Positions 9,695-22,809 of a DNA stretch of 64,000 bases are shown here, piece after piece; position 1 is the stretch's first letter, and each line of letters starts with the position of its first letter. The notes beneath the pieces are model-generated. The model was not told the origin of the DNA. It saw only the letters and a list, made by a program, of their open reading frames with translations, and did no database searches. Origin of the DNA: Macrolepiota albuminosa (lineage: Eukaryota; Basidiomycota; Agaricomycetes; Agaricales; Agaricaceae); assembly GCA_027475525.1 (NCBI GenBank), contig JAMWFC010000005.1:1810019-1874018 (forward strand), in the 5' to 3' direction. Position numbers and translations under genes: made by a program.

Positions 9695-12600
9695 TCATAC
9701 AAAAAACGGTGTAACTTTAATCGAAGACCCAGACCCAGTTCTCTGCAATCTCCTCTCTAGGAGATCCCTTGATGGACTTGATGCAATAACAGAATCATCG
9801 CTTGGAGGATCCGTCAGGTCTGCCACCTTTACACGCTTCAAATCTGGCGATATGAGGTGATGCGGTGTGACCTGTCCAAGATGAGGGTCATCATCCGAAG
9901 ACAGTTCTGAAGACGGCACTAAGCGCTTGCTGCGTCGTCGAACCAGGGAGTACGGATAGAACGAGGCGCGATTTTCCGATGGGATAAGCGCCCGGAGTCG
10001 CACCATACCAATATCGGGTACTTCTCCCTCTGTTTCAGCACCGTTTCTCCGTTTGCTTGATCGAGTCCTATCATTGCCCACAGCAGAAACCTTTGATTCC
10101 GACCTTGTTCTGTGTACCGAACGTTTGACCATTGTCGGCGTGCGCGGTAATTCAAAGCTCGCAGAGGGTCGCAGAGTTCGAGCGTAGACTTGGCTAAGGA
10201 GAGGCATTTCTACGGCATCCATGACCATCCTCTTTCTCTTCTTCGTTGCATTTTTCGCAGTCATCTTATGATCAGCATTGGGTATCGGGTTGGGTGTATG
10301 AGTGACGAAGAAAACGTCGTCCTCGGGGGGGATAAGGCTCTTAACGACGTTCCTTTCATCTTCGCTGCTATCCTCCTCCAACCGCCGTTTTCCGAGTTTG
10401 ACCTTCGTGGCTGGTGGAGACGAGGCAAGGATCCGATCAATGACGGGAGTAATGACAACCTCTTGTACAGGTGAAAAGTTTTCCTTGTTACCATAAGCTA
10501 GTTTGCGGCGTTTGACGGGTGAGGATCGGGAAGTCTTGGGAGTCGGAGGACGTGATAGTACCGTGAGGCGGGAAGTACGCATAGGGGACTCGGGTGACTG
10601 GATTGCGAGCTGCGTGAAGGACCTGGATGAGCGTGACGGTGTGTTAAGTGTCTCAGGGATTGTACGATTGTAGTACGAAGCTGAAGAGCAAGGGGTCGAA
10701 GGGGTACTCAAGATCATTTTGGGCATGGAAGGAGTGGGGGTAGTCGGACGAAGGATAAATGCTGCTGCAAGCTCTGCTGTGATTGATCCCCTCTCTTCTT
10801 CACGAGCACCATACACAAAGCTCAAGCAAGCAGCAATATCGCTGGCCCACCCTCCATCCGGCACTTCTACATCAGCGTAGGTTGCGTCCCAAAATTCTCT
10901 AAATGCCTCCACGGCAGGCCCACGAATCTCGGCCCGTGTCTCAGGCACAAGAGGTGCACAAAGAGCAGGTCCGAAACATAAAAGAAGAGGTACTGAGGCC
11001 CGACCTTGAATGGTTACGAGAAGGGTTTCGTACAATGGGACAATCTTCATATACGCCCGTCAGTTTAGATGCTATGAAATGTATGGAAAACGCACATCAT
11101 ACTCAACAACACCCTTGTCCCATTTATCCTCAGCATCAGCAAGCCATGCCGCAAGCGCTCCGCTCATAGTCTCCCCAAGCACACCCAAAAGTTCCCGAGG
11201 ACACTGATCAATAAGCGATGTCACTGCACGCATAGCCCACGTATACGTCGTCTGGTCCTGAGGCGGGGGATACGCCGCATTCATCGTCATCGATACAAAG
11301 TCAAGCACCGCTTCTGGAAGCTCCCTCAAGTCCCCACTCGCCGTAACGCCCACTAAGTGGTTCAACACAAACTCAACAAGCCTGATATGCATGGGCCTAT
11401 AGCCCGCCGCACGGTCGTCCACAAGCCTTGTGACAACGTCCAAAACAGCGTTCGAATCATGTCCATGGTCCAATGACGCAGCAATCGCAAAGTCCAACAA
11501 TTTTTGCCATGCATCCGCATCTTCCGACGTAAGCGTCCAAGACTCGTGTCCACAGAACGGCACCGCAAGTGTGTACACAGCACCTTCCCATCCCGCATCT
11601 GAGTTCTGCAGCACCCAGCCTCTAGCAAACACTCGCCAAACCAAGGCCCTTTCAGATGCTTTCCATCCCGCAACACCGTTCCCGTCCTCTCCATGCCAAA
11701 ACGCTCGAACGGCTTCATGCCCGCAGGCCGCGAGGACATCAACACAAAGTTCCGCCCACGCTTCATTCATCTCCTTCTCATCTTCGGCATCCTCCTCAAC
11801 TACACTGCGCGATGATGAACCAGAGTTACCGAAGACCGTATATTCCTCGACATTCTTCATGAGACACTGCGAGAGCCGCTCCGCTCCACTTCCAATGCAT
11901 GTATGTGGTGCAAGTCTGGAAATGGCGTTCCACATTTCCCGGGCTAGTCCTAATCTTGCAATCGAGCTCTTCGGAGAGGTTGAAAAGCCTGGAATTTCAA
12001 GTCCCCTGCTTCCTGTGCGGGTCAAGTCATCATTAGAGGGAGAACACGAGGACTGCAAGTCAAGGTCTGGATCCTCGAGCACTTGGACAATGATCACGTT
12101 TGTCGCACGTTCGATGAACTCGGCAGCCAGCTCCTCGTCATGTGGGGGAGGGGTAGCATCAATATCCCGATCCGGGTCTTCGTCTTCAGGGTCTAATCGT
12201 GTTTCGTCAATTACGAGTAACTTTTTGAAATGGAAAACAAACCAAGTGCAGCCCCAAGCCCCAGACTGAGCATCCCCTCCCAAACCTGCAAAAGCCCCTT
12301 CCTCTCTCTCCATCCTTCTTCTCCTTTGCCCGCACCCACCGCCGCCCTCCAAGCCTTAACAATTCCTTCCCAAACCCAAACCTTTCTCATTTCCGCCTTC
12401 CTCAACACCCTCACATCCTCCGCCTTGGGCGTCTCATCAAACAACACCTTCACAGCCTCCTTCAACGCTCCATAGTCTGTTGTCAACAACCCTGGCATCG
12501 CTGAAAAAAGCCCCCTCGGCACCAACGTCCTCTCTTCCTTCTCATACTCCCTCACTTCCACATTCCTCATCGACGGAGGCATACCCATCATTGCCCGCAT

Positions 12601-14527
12601 GGTATCAACCGCACTCTCCCTTGTCGGCACATCCTTGCACGCCATTGCACAAAGAACTTCCAGCGCCCTCCGCAAAGGCTGCTCCTCATTCTCCTCCGCA
12701 CTCAACCGCGCGTCCACCCACTGCGTGGGGTCATAGACAGGTACACCGATGTTCCCTGACCCAATCGTAGCAGCAATGGTACACACCCCCGTCTCCATCT
12801 CCACAACACTCGCAACGACCTTCCACCACTCATCTCTCAGCTTCACCTCCCTCTCCATTTCCCTCTCCCTCTCCATCGCCCACTCATCCACATCTTCTTC
12901 CCCGTCCTCATCTGCGGTTACGAGTCGTGGACGAACGTACACCCATATAACGCATCGCCACATAACGGTCGTCAATGCACGTACATTACGGTTCTTGTGT
13001 CTCATTCCGAGCTGTACGAGTACCCTCAAATGTGGGATACGCATCGCGGCGGGACCGAGAAGGACTATGAGTGCTGATAGAACGCAGATTGCCCAAATAG
13101 GTCCATGTGCAACATGGGCAGGTTCAGTCGCCTGCAACGTCGTACGGAGTGTCCGTATGATCGACGGTTCCTGCGGTTTGGTTGGTGTCTGAGGCGTAGA
13201 TGACAAAGTGGGCTTGGTAGGAGATGCTCGCTTGGTAGGCGAGGGCGTGGCACGGGGCGGGGGAAGTGTTGTGATGTATTTTAATACATGGTTCGAGATT
13301 TGCGCGTGGACACACGAGTTGGGAATGCTAGTCGCTCCAATTACGAACCCACCTAACGCGTGGGCGGCATGTGTTCGAAGAGCGACAGTAGGTGCAAGGA
13401 GAGATGCGAGCACAGAAGGCAAAAGGGACTCAGTAAATGTGGGAATAAAAACGTCTGGAAGATGGACAGAGAGGTCGTGAATTGCCTAGTAGTCGAGCTA
13501 AGCATGAGGAATAACAATGAGGGGGGGAAAGACCTACTTTGAGTCCATCACTTGCAGAACCTTTCTTGCCCTCTTTACCGAGCTCGCCATCAATGCCACG
13601 ACATAGTGCGAACGCGATGCGATCCGCAGTGGGAATGAGCACTGTGGCAGAGAGGCGTTGAGTTTGAATGAGCCAAATGGCGAGTGCCCAAGTCTTGCGA
13701 GCGTTGGGCGTTGGAAGGTCTTCTGCGAGAGGAATGGCAAGTACCGCCGTGAACATTGACCGCAGCTGCACATCTAAAGAACGGTAAGATGAGGTAGTAG
13801 AAAAGAGAGTTAACTAACCGGTAAAAAGATTCATCATCACAGGCAGCGTGAAGATAAGTGAAAGCAGGCGGATTACGGCGTGGCTCGTCGTGCACAAGTC
13901 CCGAGCGTACTTGACCTGTTCAGCACTCATCCCATCCCGCTTCTTCTTCTTAATGGGCGTGTTGCTAGGCGATGGCAGCAATACCCTCACTTGCTCCATC
14001 TCTTTGTTTTCTGCGGCAGGATCCACCAACGCCTTACCCAAGTCCCTCACAACTGCCTCCACAAACGCTTCCCTGTGCTTCCGGAGAGGCTGAAACAGTG
14101 GCCACGACGGATCATCCATTTCACCAGTTACAGCTGCTCGCAGACGCGCAGTGAGAATGCTGTAGGCCTCAATCAGCACGCGGAGCTCTGTCGCGTCGGT
14201 GGTGTCCACAATGGTCTTCACGGGGTATACGAGGTATGTAAGGTCTGCCAAAGGGTCCGAAGGCTCAGGTGTGACCTCTCGTTGCTTTTCTTCTGGCCAC
14301 GGGGCTAGTTCAGCGCCCTTTTTGAGAATCGACTTGGCCGGTAACCGTTTTGATGCGCTGGCAGCAGTGGTGACCTTGAAGCCAGCAGCGGTAGGCCCAG
14401 CCAGTTGCAGAACATGGATTTTGTCATTTTCGGCCCATGCCACGTGAGGATTTGAATCCGCATTGCACGCATTTTCCTTGTCTTTCGTTCTGCGGTGCTT
14501 GGTGCTTGGCGGAGTCAACAGGGACAT
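9695..14527 (-). CDS. rif1: Rif1-type telomere and replication-timing regulator
   Basis: Five exons, 14527-13819, 13773-13538, 13485-12243, 12192-11096 and 11044-9695; four introns of 45-52 nt; total 4635 nt, 1544 residues. The N-terminus has the fungal Rif1 pattern: a KEN segment, HVAWAEND (residues 28-35) at the RVxF-like PP1-docking place and SILK (66-69), the second PP1-docking motif. A long alpha-helical repeat region follows, with the Rif1-like stretch PLAEDLPTPNARKTWALAIW early in exon 2, then a Ser/Pro/Arg-rich basic C-terminal third with many SP/TP sites. Known role: recruits protein phosphatase 1 to counter DDK at origins, affecting replication timing and telomeres. The first docking motif has His where Arg/Lys is usual. 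Nuclear; divergently placed from gene C. Confidence 0.88.
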
Positions 14528-15156
14528 TGTATATATAATTTAAAATTTGATGAAGGGCACTGGTTATCTTGTGAGAAAATTGCTGGGTATCCGAGAAGAT
14601 AATGCGAAAGAGAAAAAGAAAGGAAAGAAACGGAGCAGAGAGCTAATTCTTGGCTCGCGAGAGACAAGAAAGTAAGAAGGTAGGAGATTGTCACGTAGTC
14701 ACACACCGTTTAATGAGCGTGACCTTTCAACCACTTTATTGACGCGTTGCGCGCCTTATTTGTTTCGCGTCGCACCGCCGGAACCCGGGCCTACATGTCG
14801 CCGCAGAGTCAGTGTTTATTTCAACCTGGCTATCTTCAATAAGCAAGTCCCGACTTTGGATTACGTTCGACAACCGGCCCATCCACCTCAGAATTCCGCC
14901 ATGAACAAGTTGTCCTTTTGCTCAGCCATATGCCTCGTTTCGTAAAATGAATCTTGAAAACATAACAAATTGTCTATTGTTAAATAACAAAGGGGCTCCA
15001 CACACTGAATACAAGGCGTCGGCAGAACTGCTTCGTTGTTATCTTCTGTTTTTGTTTGAATGTCGTATAAAATCGAGGTCTATTTTCACCCACAGACATT
15101 ACTCAGACCCGCTATCCACCCACAAACCCCGTTATCTCTCCATCGAACCGCTACCC
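14528..15156. promoter_or_regulatory. Divergent intergenic region between rif1 and gene C
   Basis: About 630 bp serving both transcription starts. A TATAAAA (around 15065) lies about 90 bp before the gene C ATG. Nothing else recognised. Confidence 0.4.
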
Positions 15157-16102
15157 ATGCATTCCACCTTCAATTCAGCAGATGTAACCAGCTCTACCTA
15201 TGTTCCACGGGGAACAACAACTGGTCCTCGTCCTTATCTAACGCACGAGTTTGATACTCCATCTTGGCGCCACTCTAGTAGATGTCAGGATCTCGTCAAA
15301 GAGATCACTCTGTACCGCACATCGCCGTGGATTGAGGCGTTGAAGGGTTTTAAACTCGAACGGTTGGAAATACGCCCGAGTCGGCCCACTCAAAATCTTC
15401 TTGCCTTCTTCACTCGCCCGGAAGAGCAGCGAAAAGCGACAAGTGATAAGACAATATGGGTCATCGACTTTGAGAGGTCATTTGAAACCACCCATTCTCT
15501 ATCCTCTCGTGTACCCGCCTCCATCGCGGCAGAGGATATACTTGCCCATAGAAACAGGTATATACCATTTACAGAGGCCACACGCCAGTCTTCCGATACG
15601 ACGATTCTTCCAAAGTACACCGCAACACTGAACTGTCTCGGTGTGCACGACAGGGTATATCTTACCGAGCTCCGGCCGAATGGACCTAAGCTTTGGGAAT
15701 ACAAGTTGAGCAACAACCTCGGTAGCAACCGGCCGGACGTCACAGAGTTTTTCCTCGCAATGGATGTGATCTTGAGCAACCCAAACCCTGAAGTCTACAT
15801 ACTTCATCCTCATAGACTTCTTCTTCTCACGGCGTCGCTTATCGAAAGATTCTATGCCCAAGATACTTACGAACCAAGCACGAGCGCTCAACCAGTAGTT
15901 CATATCAACGAATACATCCCAGACAATGAATATGAGGAATATCGGTATCTGTTTGGCCCCCTCTTATCAGGACTTCGTCGTTCATATGAGCAACGTTTGA
16001 CGAGAGATCGAAATGATTGGCAGTATGTCCTTCATTGTTCCGCAGTTTTAAGTGCTAACAGAATGTGTTTTCAGTCTATGGAAAAGAGACTTTAGCGTAT
16101 AA
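15157..16102 (+). CDS. Gene C: unrecognised protein, possible distant member of the A/B/D family
   Basis: Exons 15157-16022 and 16075-16102 (intron GTATGT...TTTCAG with a CTAAC branch site), 297 residues. An upstream in-frame ATG (14947) is less likely, because TATAAAA near 15065 and a pyrimidine/CCA-rich leader sit between the two. The order of features echoes the neighbours: a W-x-x-D-F-E-R-S block where A, B and D have F-x-R-F-E-R, then DVTEFFLAMDVIL where D has DLLDFFIAARAIH. The resemblance is weak and the family link is inference. No signal peptide, membrane segment or known domain. Ends NDWHLWKRDFSV after splicing. Confidence 0.55.
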
Positions 16103-16896
16103 CTCATGCATAGAATTACGTTTTTATCTTGTGGATGTCGTATTTTAGCATGTTGATATGATTATATTCTCTGAATAACATCTGATGGGAAACGAGCTCA
16201 TGAATAAGTTCCTTATGATTCTGTTAGAATCCTAGAAGGCAGCAGCAATACACACAGGTGCGACCAACACCTATATCAATACGTTATTAGTATAGGTACC
16301 GTGAATCAGTATGTGTAAGCCTGTAAGTGAATCTATGGATAACGTACCCTCAGAACGTATAAACAGGACTGAGGGTACTTCTGTTGTGCGTATATGAAGG
16401 TAAACAAAGCATGTCGTGCGGCTGTGGTGGCCCTTGGCATCGTGTTCGCGATACATCAGTGTGTTATCACACTTGTCACATCCACGCCACTCTAACAGAT
16501 TCTTCACTAGAATGCTAGAATGCTAAGTACCCATCTCTCACAGTGCACAGACCTCCCACCTGTGCTCCCACCATTGCTCGTTATCCCGTAGCCTATTCTT
16601 ATCGTAACTTTCTGTTTCAATAGATGAGATCGTTACTACAAATGAATCAATTGAAGTATAAAGTAATAACAAAAAACCGTATATTGTAAGAGCAGAGAAC
16701 AAGGACAAAATGTCTTGTTAAAAAGAACAAAAGTTAAACAACAACAACAATAACTAAAGTTTAACCTTCAATTCACACTAACCACTTGAACAAAGGCCTT
16801 TCTATTCTCTATCACGACATTATGTGTCGGTCCTAGAGGGTAGATTCGTTATATATCTCGTGTCATGTGGCACATTTATCACAACCAACCCCACCG
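16103..16896. other. Intergenic with a small palindrome
   Basis: AT-rich; contains the palindrome 16344-16378 and a TATATAT (about 16850) upstream of gene D. No gene supported. Confidence 0.5.
16344..16378. repeat. CCCTCAG-type palindrome
   Basis: Perfect 10-bp inverted arms GTACCCTCAG / CTGAGGGTAC around 15 bp. Related hairpins with the same outer motif occur at 24427, 24536 and 49024. Confidence 0.7.
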
Positions 16897-18541
16897 ATGC
16901 GACCATTCTCGAAGCTCCGCGAGAAGCTTCCCAAGTTCTCTCAAATCACCAAAACAATCTTTAAAGACAAAAACCATCGCCCAAAGGGGAAAGGATGGAA
17001 CACCCTCCCGGACGAATCGGCTCAGCATCTTATGCAATCGCCAGAAGACAGAACCCCGAGTAGTTGCGACGTACCAAGCAATACTAGGAATACTGGAACT
17101 ATCGGAGCCTCGACGGATTCACTCGCCGTATTCCTTGACTCCTCGCGCCGCGTTAGGTTGGATCCGGGCGCACCCAAGCCGTTGGCAGACAACCGGAGCG
17201 GAGAGAACGACAATAACTTGTACAAGATAGCTGAGTCAAGCCTTATTGTTCCACATCTAGAGTGTGTCCCAAGTGATGGTGCACGATCAGTAGCGCATCC
17301 ATCTCCGAAAAGCCTGATTTCTGATGAACCCACGATAATAAACGAGTTTGACACACCTCTCAATCGGACACCAAGTCCCAAGATTCACGAGGTCGCGCCT
17401 GATCCTGCACAAGAAAATGGTGACGCTGTAAGATCTGCTGAGCTTTTGAAAACCTCTTCCGACGCTTCTTCTTTATCATTCATCGACGGTGATTCCACAG
17501 ACTCTACAGAAGTTCTCCAAGACGTCCATTCACGTTTGGTATTTCCACCATCAGCTAGATACCTTGACACGTGGATCGAGGAAGTATTGACAGAGTATAA
17601 AGCCAATCCTGACCAAGATACACCTTTTCGCCAGTTTGTACACAGACAACGCATCGTCGAGTGGCGTCGGTATCGAGTTCGTCGCACATTTGTTACCCCT
17701 GAATTCCGGGGAGAATATATTGTAGTAAAGGTCCAGGATACGGCGAGTTCAGAAACACGCTTCTTGTCTCTCGAACGAATGATCCAGCCAAGGGACGCAG
17801 ACTTCTGGAGAAGGAAGTATAACTTGGAGGACTGGCTCAAGCGTGTCGAAACCGAAGGTTGTTTTGATCTGGAGATTAATCCTCATGTCACTGTCACCTG
17901 GGACCGCAAAGGAGGACTGTCAAATAGTCGCGATCTTCGCCTTATCTTTGGACTATGGACACCTTGTGACCTCGTCGAGATGCTCGAAGACTGGCCTTAC
18001 AACGACGACAAGCGAGAAGGGCATGTTTTTGAGCCAAACGACCAACCCGACCTGTTGGACTTTTTCATTGCTGCCAGAGCGATCCACCTTGACGCGAACT
18101 TCAGTATGTTCCGTAGACAAGACCATTGGTTCACAAAATTGCTGTCGCGTGTTCTCAACCAAAAGTGGGACAAATATGACGTACTTTCGGTCGCGGATAA
18201 AGACAAGTGGGACATAAAATTTCTCTTGCAGAAAAATAAGTGGGATAGAATTCCTGTTTCGTATCTACGGCACCAAGAAGTCCTCAAACTTCGAAAACAT
18301 TGCAACCGAAGGAGGAAATCAATCTTTGTGGTTAGTAGCTTATTTCCGATCGTAAAATCATACGGTCTCACCTGATTTGTGTTTTGGCACGCAGACACCA
18401 AAACATGTGGAAGTTCTAGATGTGCAAGATGAGTCACCCGGAAGGTCTGTAGAAAGAGTGAACAGCAAGGGAGTGAACATTCAGAGTGACACAACGAATC
18501 ATGAAAGACCGAGAAAACTGCGGAAATTCAAGAAGCCTTGA
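16897..18541 (+). CDS. Gene D: complete orphan-family member
   Basis: Exons 16897-18330 and 18395-18541 (phase-0 intron GTTAGT...GCAG), 526 residues. The start MRPFSKLREKL follows a TATATAT box at about 16850. Order: basic N-terminus, about 200 residues of low-complexity Ser/Thr/Pro-rich sequence, then a folded-looking C-terminal half with VEWRRYR (about 254-260), ETRFLSLER, LLDFFIAARAIH and QDHWFTKLLSRVLNQ (about 408-422), ending in a basic tail encoded by exon 2. The tail lacks the pentapeptide repeat of gene A, so tail type varies between paralogs at the same intron. No catalytic motif, signal peptide or membrane segment seen. Function unknown. It is the best reference for judging A and B. 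Confidence 0.75.
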
Positions 18542-20759
18542 CGAAGGCACTTTGGAAAGGAAGGAGAGGGTTGAAACTAATGGTTATCATACTCGCGAAA
18601 GGCGACAATGTATCAGACTTACGAATTACGATTATAATGAAGACGATGACTTGTCCAGATGAAATAGACATTGGCCACGTAGCACGGTATCGTTCAATGT
18701 AGTCAGCCTGCACTATCAGACAGCAGTCATTGATCATAGAGTAGGTGGAATTTTCGATAAATCTTATACGAAAGACAGCACCAAGGACGCAAGCTGGGTG
18801 GGCGAGCTCAGGCACTAATAACCTTCACTTAATAAGACAGTTGTTTGTCAACATGTCTGCATTAGTCGTATACTGACAATTTGAATTTACCTTTATGCCC
18901 GTTACGTGGCTCTATACATACGAAAGGTTAAAGGCAATCACACCGAAAGGCTGATATCGATGTCAATAATAAATGGACAACCTAAACAAAAGACACACCG
19001 GCAACACGCGGCAGCAAGCTGGGACAATGATGAAGGATAGTCAAGTACAACGTGGATCTCAAAAGACTGACATGTATTATATTCACCGCTCTTTTGATGA
19101 AATATGTTGGTCCTTGGGCACCTATTGGATGTAAAAGGTCAAAACAACATGTATTTTTAAACATTTTAGACAACAACAGTGCCAGGGGATTTGTTGACGC
19201 TTGACAAACGAAATTCCGCCATCCTGTTCCGGTTGTACGGCACTAGAAGGATCAAAACTTCAGGTGGGTCAGTTGTAGAATGGAGAATGTTCATAACGAC
19301 ACATCGCCCTTACCCAGGTCCATGGTACATGACGCCTTCATTGCGAAAGGCAGGCAGGTGCACAGCAAACATAACGTCCGAAAGACAGAAGATTGAGCAA
19401 AGTTGAAAGCACCAATTGAGATAGCCGGTGTACGTGAAGGACAGGATCCGAACATATGTGTTTATACGATCCCCGGCACCTAAAATTACATACTTTGTCT
19501 TAAGAGTTTGAATAAACTCAAGACAAACCAAAGAAAAACCCGAAAACGGGTTAACAGTGCTGTTTAGGGGTTGAGTGTGCAGGCTGTCTTGCTCCAAGGC
19601 TCGTGCCGGATTGTGCGATGTACTGACCTCAGCACGCAGTAATTGTATTGATACAAAATAGGGTGCCAGAACTCTGTCGTAATTAACTTTGCATTGCAGA
19701 ACTTTCCGAAGCAGAATGAAACCGATTACTCAACGTTGCAGAACAGTGTTAGATCGAGGACAGCCAAGCTCTTGAGTAATGGACCGATCTATAGAGTTCC
19801 AGCGGATTCTCAGTCCTTGCAGTTTGAAAACCGGCATTATGTGCGCTACGGGAAAAAGATAACTGAATCACTTGTAACTGTGTGGAATCGATGCTGGTAT
19901 CGTGAAGAGGCTAAATATCATTTTGTACATCAGTTTTCCTTAAGTAGCGGCGCATCACCTTAACACAAAAGCACCCGTTTCCGTCACGATCGATACGATG
20001 CCAGGCGAAAAGGGTGTTCAGAACGAAGAAGGATGGCATCCCATTTACCGCCGCCTTTCCGTCGGCATATGAGGAGATTCGACTTCGTGAGGAGCACCAT
20101 CGTAAGGATATTGTGCGCCATACTTCGGCGCGAACGAGTTCTGTAGAAAGACGATATCACTGTACATTTAGGAATAATCCGCATATCTTCAGCGTTATGA
20201 CCCCGATGAGAAATTATTAGTAGGTGTCAAGACAGTCCTTCAAATATTCGTCAGTAGCCTATTCTGCGATGCGTAGAAGCGATGAGCATATCCCAACGCT
20301 ATGGTTCCAGATGAAAGATCGTTAACGAGCAAGAAGATGGTCATTCAAATCTAGGTTGTAGCATTTCAGCGATGCTGATAGGCTCAACGTTTCATTGAAG
20401 GTAGCGAGTGATAAAGATGCCAGCTCAGTCGAGTCTGCCTGAGAATGTGCTGATCTTGAAATGGCGCCATTGCGGAAGATGATATCGACGGCACAATCAA
20501 AGTAGCAAAGACAGTATAAGCTTTGAGTTTTTAGGTATAGGATGCGTGGAAGGGGGACGATAGAGGGCGAAGGGGGAAAGAAAGTCCAAAATTGACAGGG
20601 AAGGATGTCCTATTGTCAACTGAGCTTGAGGTGCCCTTGCGCGTGGTCACATTGCCAAGTTCTGCAGCTTCTCTCGAGTCTACTTAGCATTACTTACGAT
20701 ATTACAATCGTCCAACAACGAAAACGTTGTTACTGTGCGAGTACGGGGCGCGCATTTAG
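18542..20759. other. Gene-poor stretch
   Basis: Only short frames without convincing exon structure. A minus-strand frame near 18815-18528 is hydrophobic at its C-terminal end but could not be joined to anything. Confidence 0.4.
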
Positions 20760-21308
20760 CTATCGGATGGACGTACCGTTCAGAGAGCAGATGGAATCAC
20801 CAGAACGATTTAAAGCTGAGTAGGTAACCACCTGGGGGTATTTTACGTCAGCGAATAGTAAGTAAGAAACTGTGGCAATATCATTCGAAGACCCTGTACA
20901 CATGGATGGCGCTACCCGGACAGGATAAACGTTGACCGTACCGAGTTTATCGGGAGGGAGAGCAGCACAGAAGAGGCATTGTCCCCTACTCGAGCGATGC
21001 TGCTGGTATATGGTTCGGTTTCGCGAATCGAGTAATATGACTTCGCAAAGAAGAAACGTGGAGCCTACGGGAAGAACGACCAGGATGCGCGGGTGCTGAA
21101 CGGTTGCAGAACAGGTTTGAGGGATGGCAGGGTCGAAGCCTGAAGACGTCCAGCATGGTGGCATCGCCGCTCCGGGGATGTCAATTCCGTCGGAAACTAG
21201 TCCGCTCAACCTTCGCAAATTGATAATGCTGCCAATCATCACACTACACAACACAATCACAATACACGAGAAGAACATTCTGGACCCGTCGAGGTGATTG
21301 GAATTCAT
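20760..21308 (-). CDS. Possible membrane-protein gene fragment
   Basis: A minus-strand frame starting MNSNHLDG (21308) has a strongly hydrophobic segment (FFSCIVIVLCSVMIG), a second one (ILVVLPVGSTFLLCEVILL) and a later SYLLF block, resembling hypothetical multi-pass proteins common in agaricomycetes. A GTACGT donor lies close to its stop, so the frame may continue through further exons, but I could not build a consistent model. N-terminal helices typical of such proteins were not found upstream. It may be a decayed copy. Confidence 0.25.
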   Translation of the reverse strand: MNSNHLDGSRMFFSCIVIVLCSVMIGSIINLRRLSGLVSDGIDIPGAAMPPCWTSSGFDPAIPQTCSATVQHPRILVVLPVGSTFLLCEVILLDSRNRTIYQQHRSSRGQCLFCAALPPDKLGTVNVYPVRVAPSMCTGSSNDIATVSYLLFADVKYPQVVTYSALNRSGDSICSLNGTSIR

Positions 21309-21801
21309 CGAGACCCTTATGATATCACGACGATGCCAGGTGTTTTTCGCCCGCCAGGATGCTGTGCAATGCTGTGACGGCACACATGTCCGTGAAACAT
21401 TGATATTCGCTGTGCATACTTACGCAAGAAACGTGATCGAAGAGGATGGATGTTCGAAGCCGTACAAGCTGATTGTTTAGCCGCAGGGTCTTCGCAAATC
21501 CCTTGAAATTGGCTACAATCGATTTAGAGCAAATCGAATTGTGGAAAGGCTGTAGACTCCGGACCGGGAGCAACTTTGGGGTCTGCACGAGCACTAAAGT
21601 TAACGAAAGAGCGGAATCAAAAGTCCGCATCCATCGAGGAAGGAAGGAAAGCGGCGCATGAGTCAATGTTTGGCATCAAAGAAGATGTGAACTGTGAAGC
21701 AGGGCCATAGCCGGAGACTGACCTTCCCCGAGTTGTCCTGCATTGTGACGTGTGTCGCCGAGTGAGGGCAGTTCCGAGTTGGAGCCGGCCGTGGCTACTT
21801 G

Positions 21802-21808
21802 TATATAA
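21802..21808 (+). promoter_or_regulatory. TATA box of the first KNH-like gene
   Basis: TATATAA about 85 bp upstream of the ATG at 21891, followed by a CT-rich leader typical of fungal genes. Confidence 0.55.
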
Positions 21809-21890
21809 GCCTCAGACATCCACCAACTTCTCTCCAGTCCAGTCAATCCCACCGACTCTCATCCATTCTACTTACCCTTCAACGAACATC

Positions 21891-22444
21891 ATGTTTTCTT
21901 TTGCCACGACCTTCATCCTCACCGTCTTCTCCCTATTCACATTGGTTGCGTCTGCTCCCATTGACACTCGAGATGTTTATGTACCCCCTGTTTTGTATCC
22001 CCATGCCGGGACCGTCTGGGAAGCGGGATCAACCCATAATGTTACCTGGTACGGACAAAAGGCGATCTGCAGCCCAACAGATGACTGATATATTCTGCTT
22101 AGGGATACCTCCAACCCCCCAAAGCAGATAACGAACAAAGCAGGAATGATCGTTCTTGCAAAGGGAGATCGGTTGATTGGTCTCGGTAAGGAAATAAACA
22201 TTTTTGAACATCGCACACTGACTACAATGTCATATCAGAGACACCACTGGCCAAGGGCTTCGACATCCTTACTGGGAGACAGGAAGTGACTCTTCCCGCT
22301 GACATCGCACCAGGTGATGACTATTCCGTAGTTCGTGAGTGTCTCCATCTTGCGCGTCCCTGTGCAGTCAACTGACATGTATCATTGACAGTATTCGGAG
22401 ACTCTGGCAACAATAGCCCGAAATTCACTATCTCGGCGCCATGA
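21891..22444 (+). CDS. Secreted Kre9/KNH-like protein without GPI tail
   Basis: Four exons, 21891-22048, 22103-22185, 22239-22334 and 22392-22444, with introns of 53-57 nt; 129 residues. Signal peptide MFSFATTFILTVFSLFTLVAS-A, then the family core: P-x-AGTVWEAGSTHNVTWDTSN, a middle IVLAKGD strand and FDILTGRQEVTLP, ending LFGDSGNNSPKFTIS. This matches the Ser/Thr-rich GPI-anchored / Kre9-KNH family, linked to cell-wall beta-1,6-glucan assembly in yeast. Unlike its neighbour it stops right after the domain: no Ser/Thr-rich stalk and no GPI signal, so it is probably released or wall-bound non-covalently. Confidence 0.85.
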
Positions 22445-22809
22445 AGATTCATCCACGCCTTAGCCACGCCACTACGATCCTGAACATTGTTCACCACCTG
22501 TACATGATAGCCACGATTACGATACTGACACGCACTTAATCACCTACTTCACATCACAAAAATGGACTCTTAACAGACAATGGACACTTTGTACCATAAC
22601 GCAAAACCTTCAGCATCACCTCGTTCGCTTTTGAACTGTATTGATAGTACCTTAGCTCAATATAATCGTTATTATAGGCTCGCGCCCACTGCCAGATATG
22701 TGTCAATCCATGTGTGAATTCGAACATCTGTTGGAATTATGGATGTTGAAAAGAAGAGGGTTAGGAATGCCATCAAATGTCAGGATCATGTGACGCGCTC
22801 AGCCGACAC

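Noticed and set aside
18528..18815. Minus-strand hydrophobic frame as exon of the 20760-21308 candidate
   Set aside because: It resembles an N-terminal piece but would lie downstream of the candidate, so the order is wrong.
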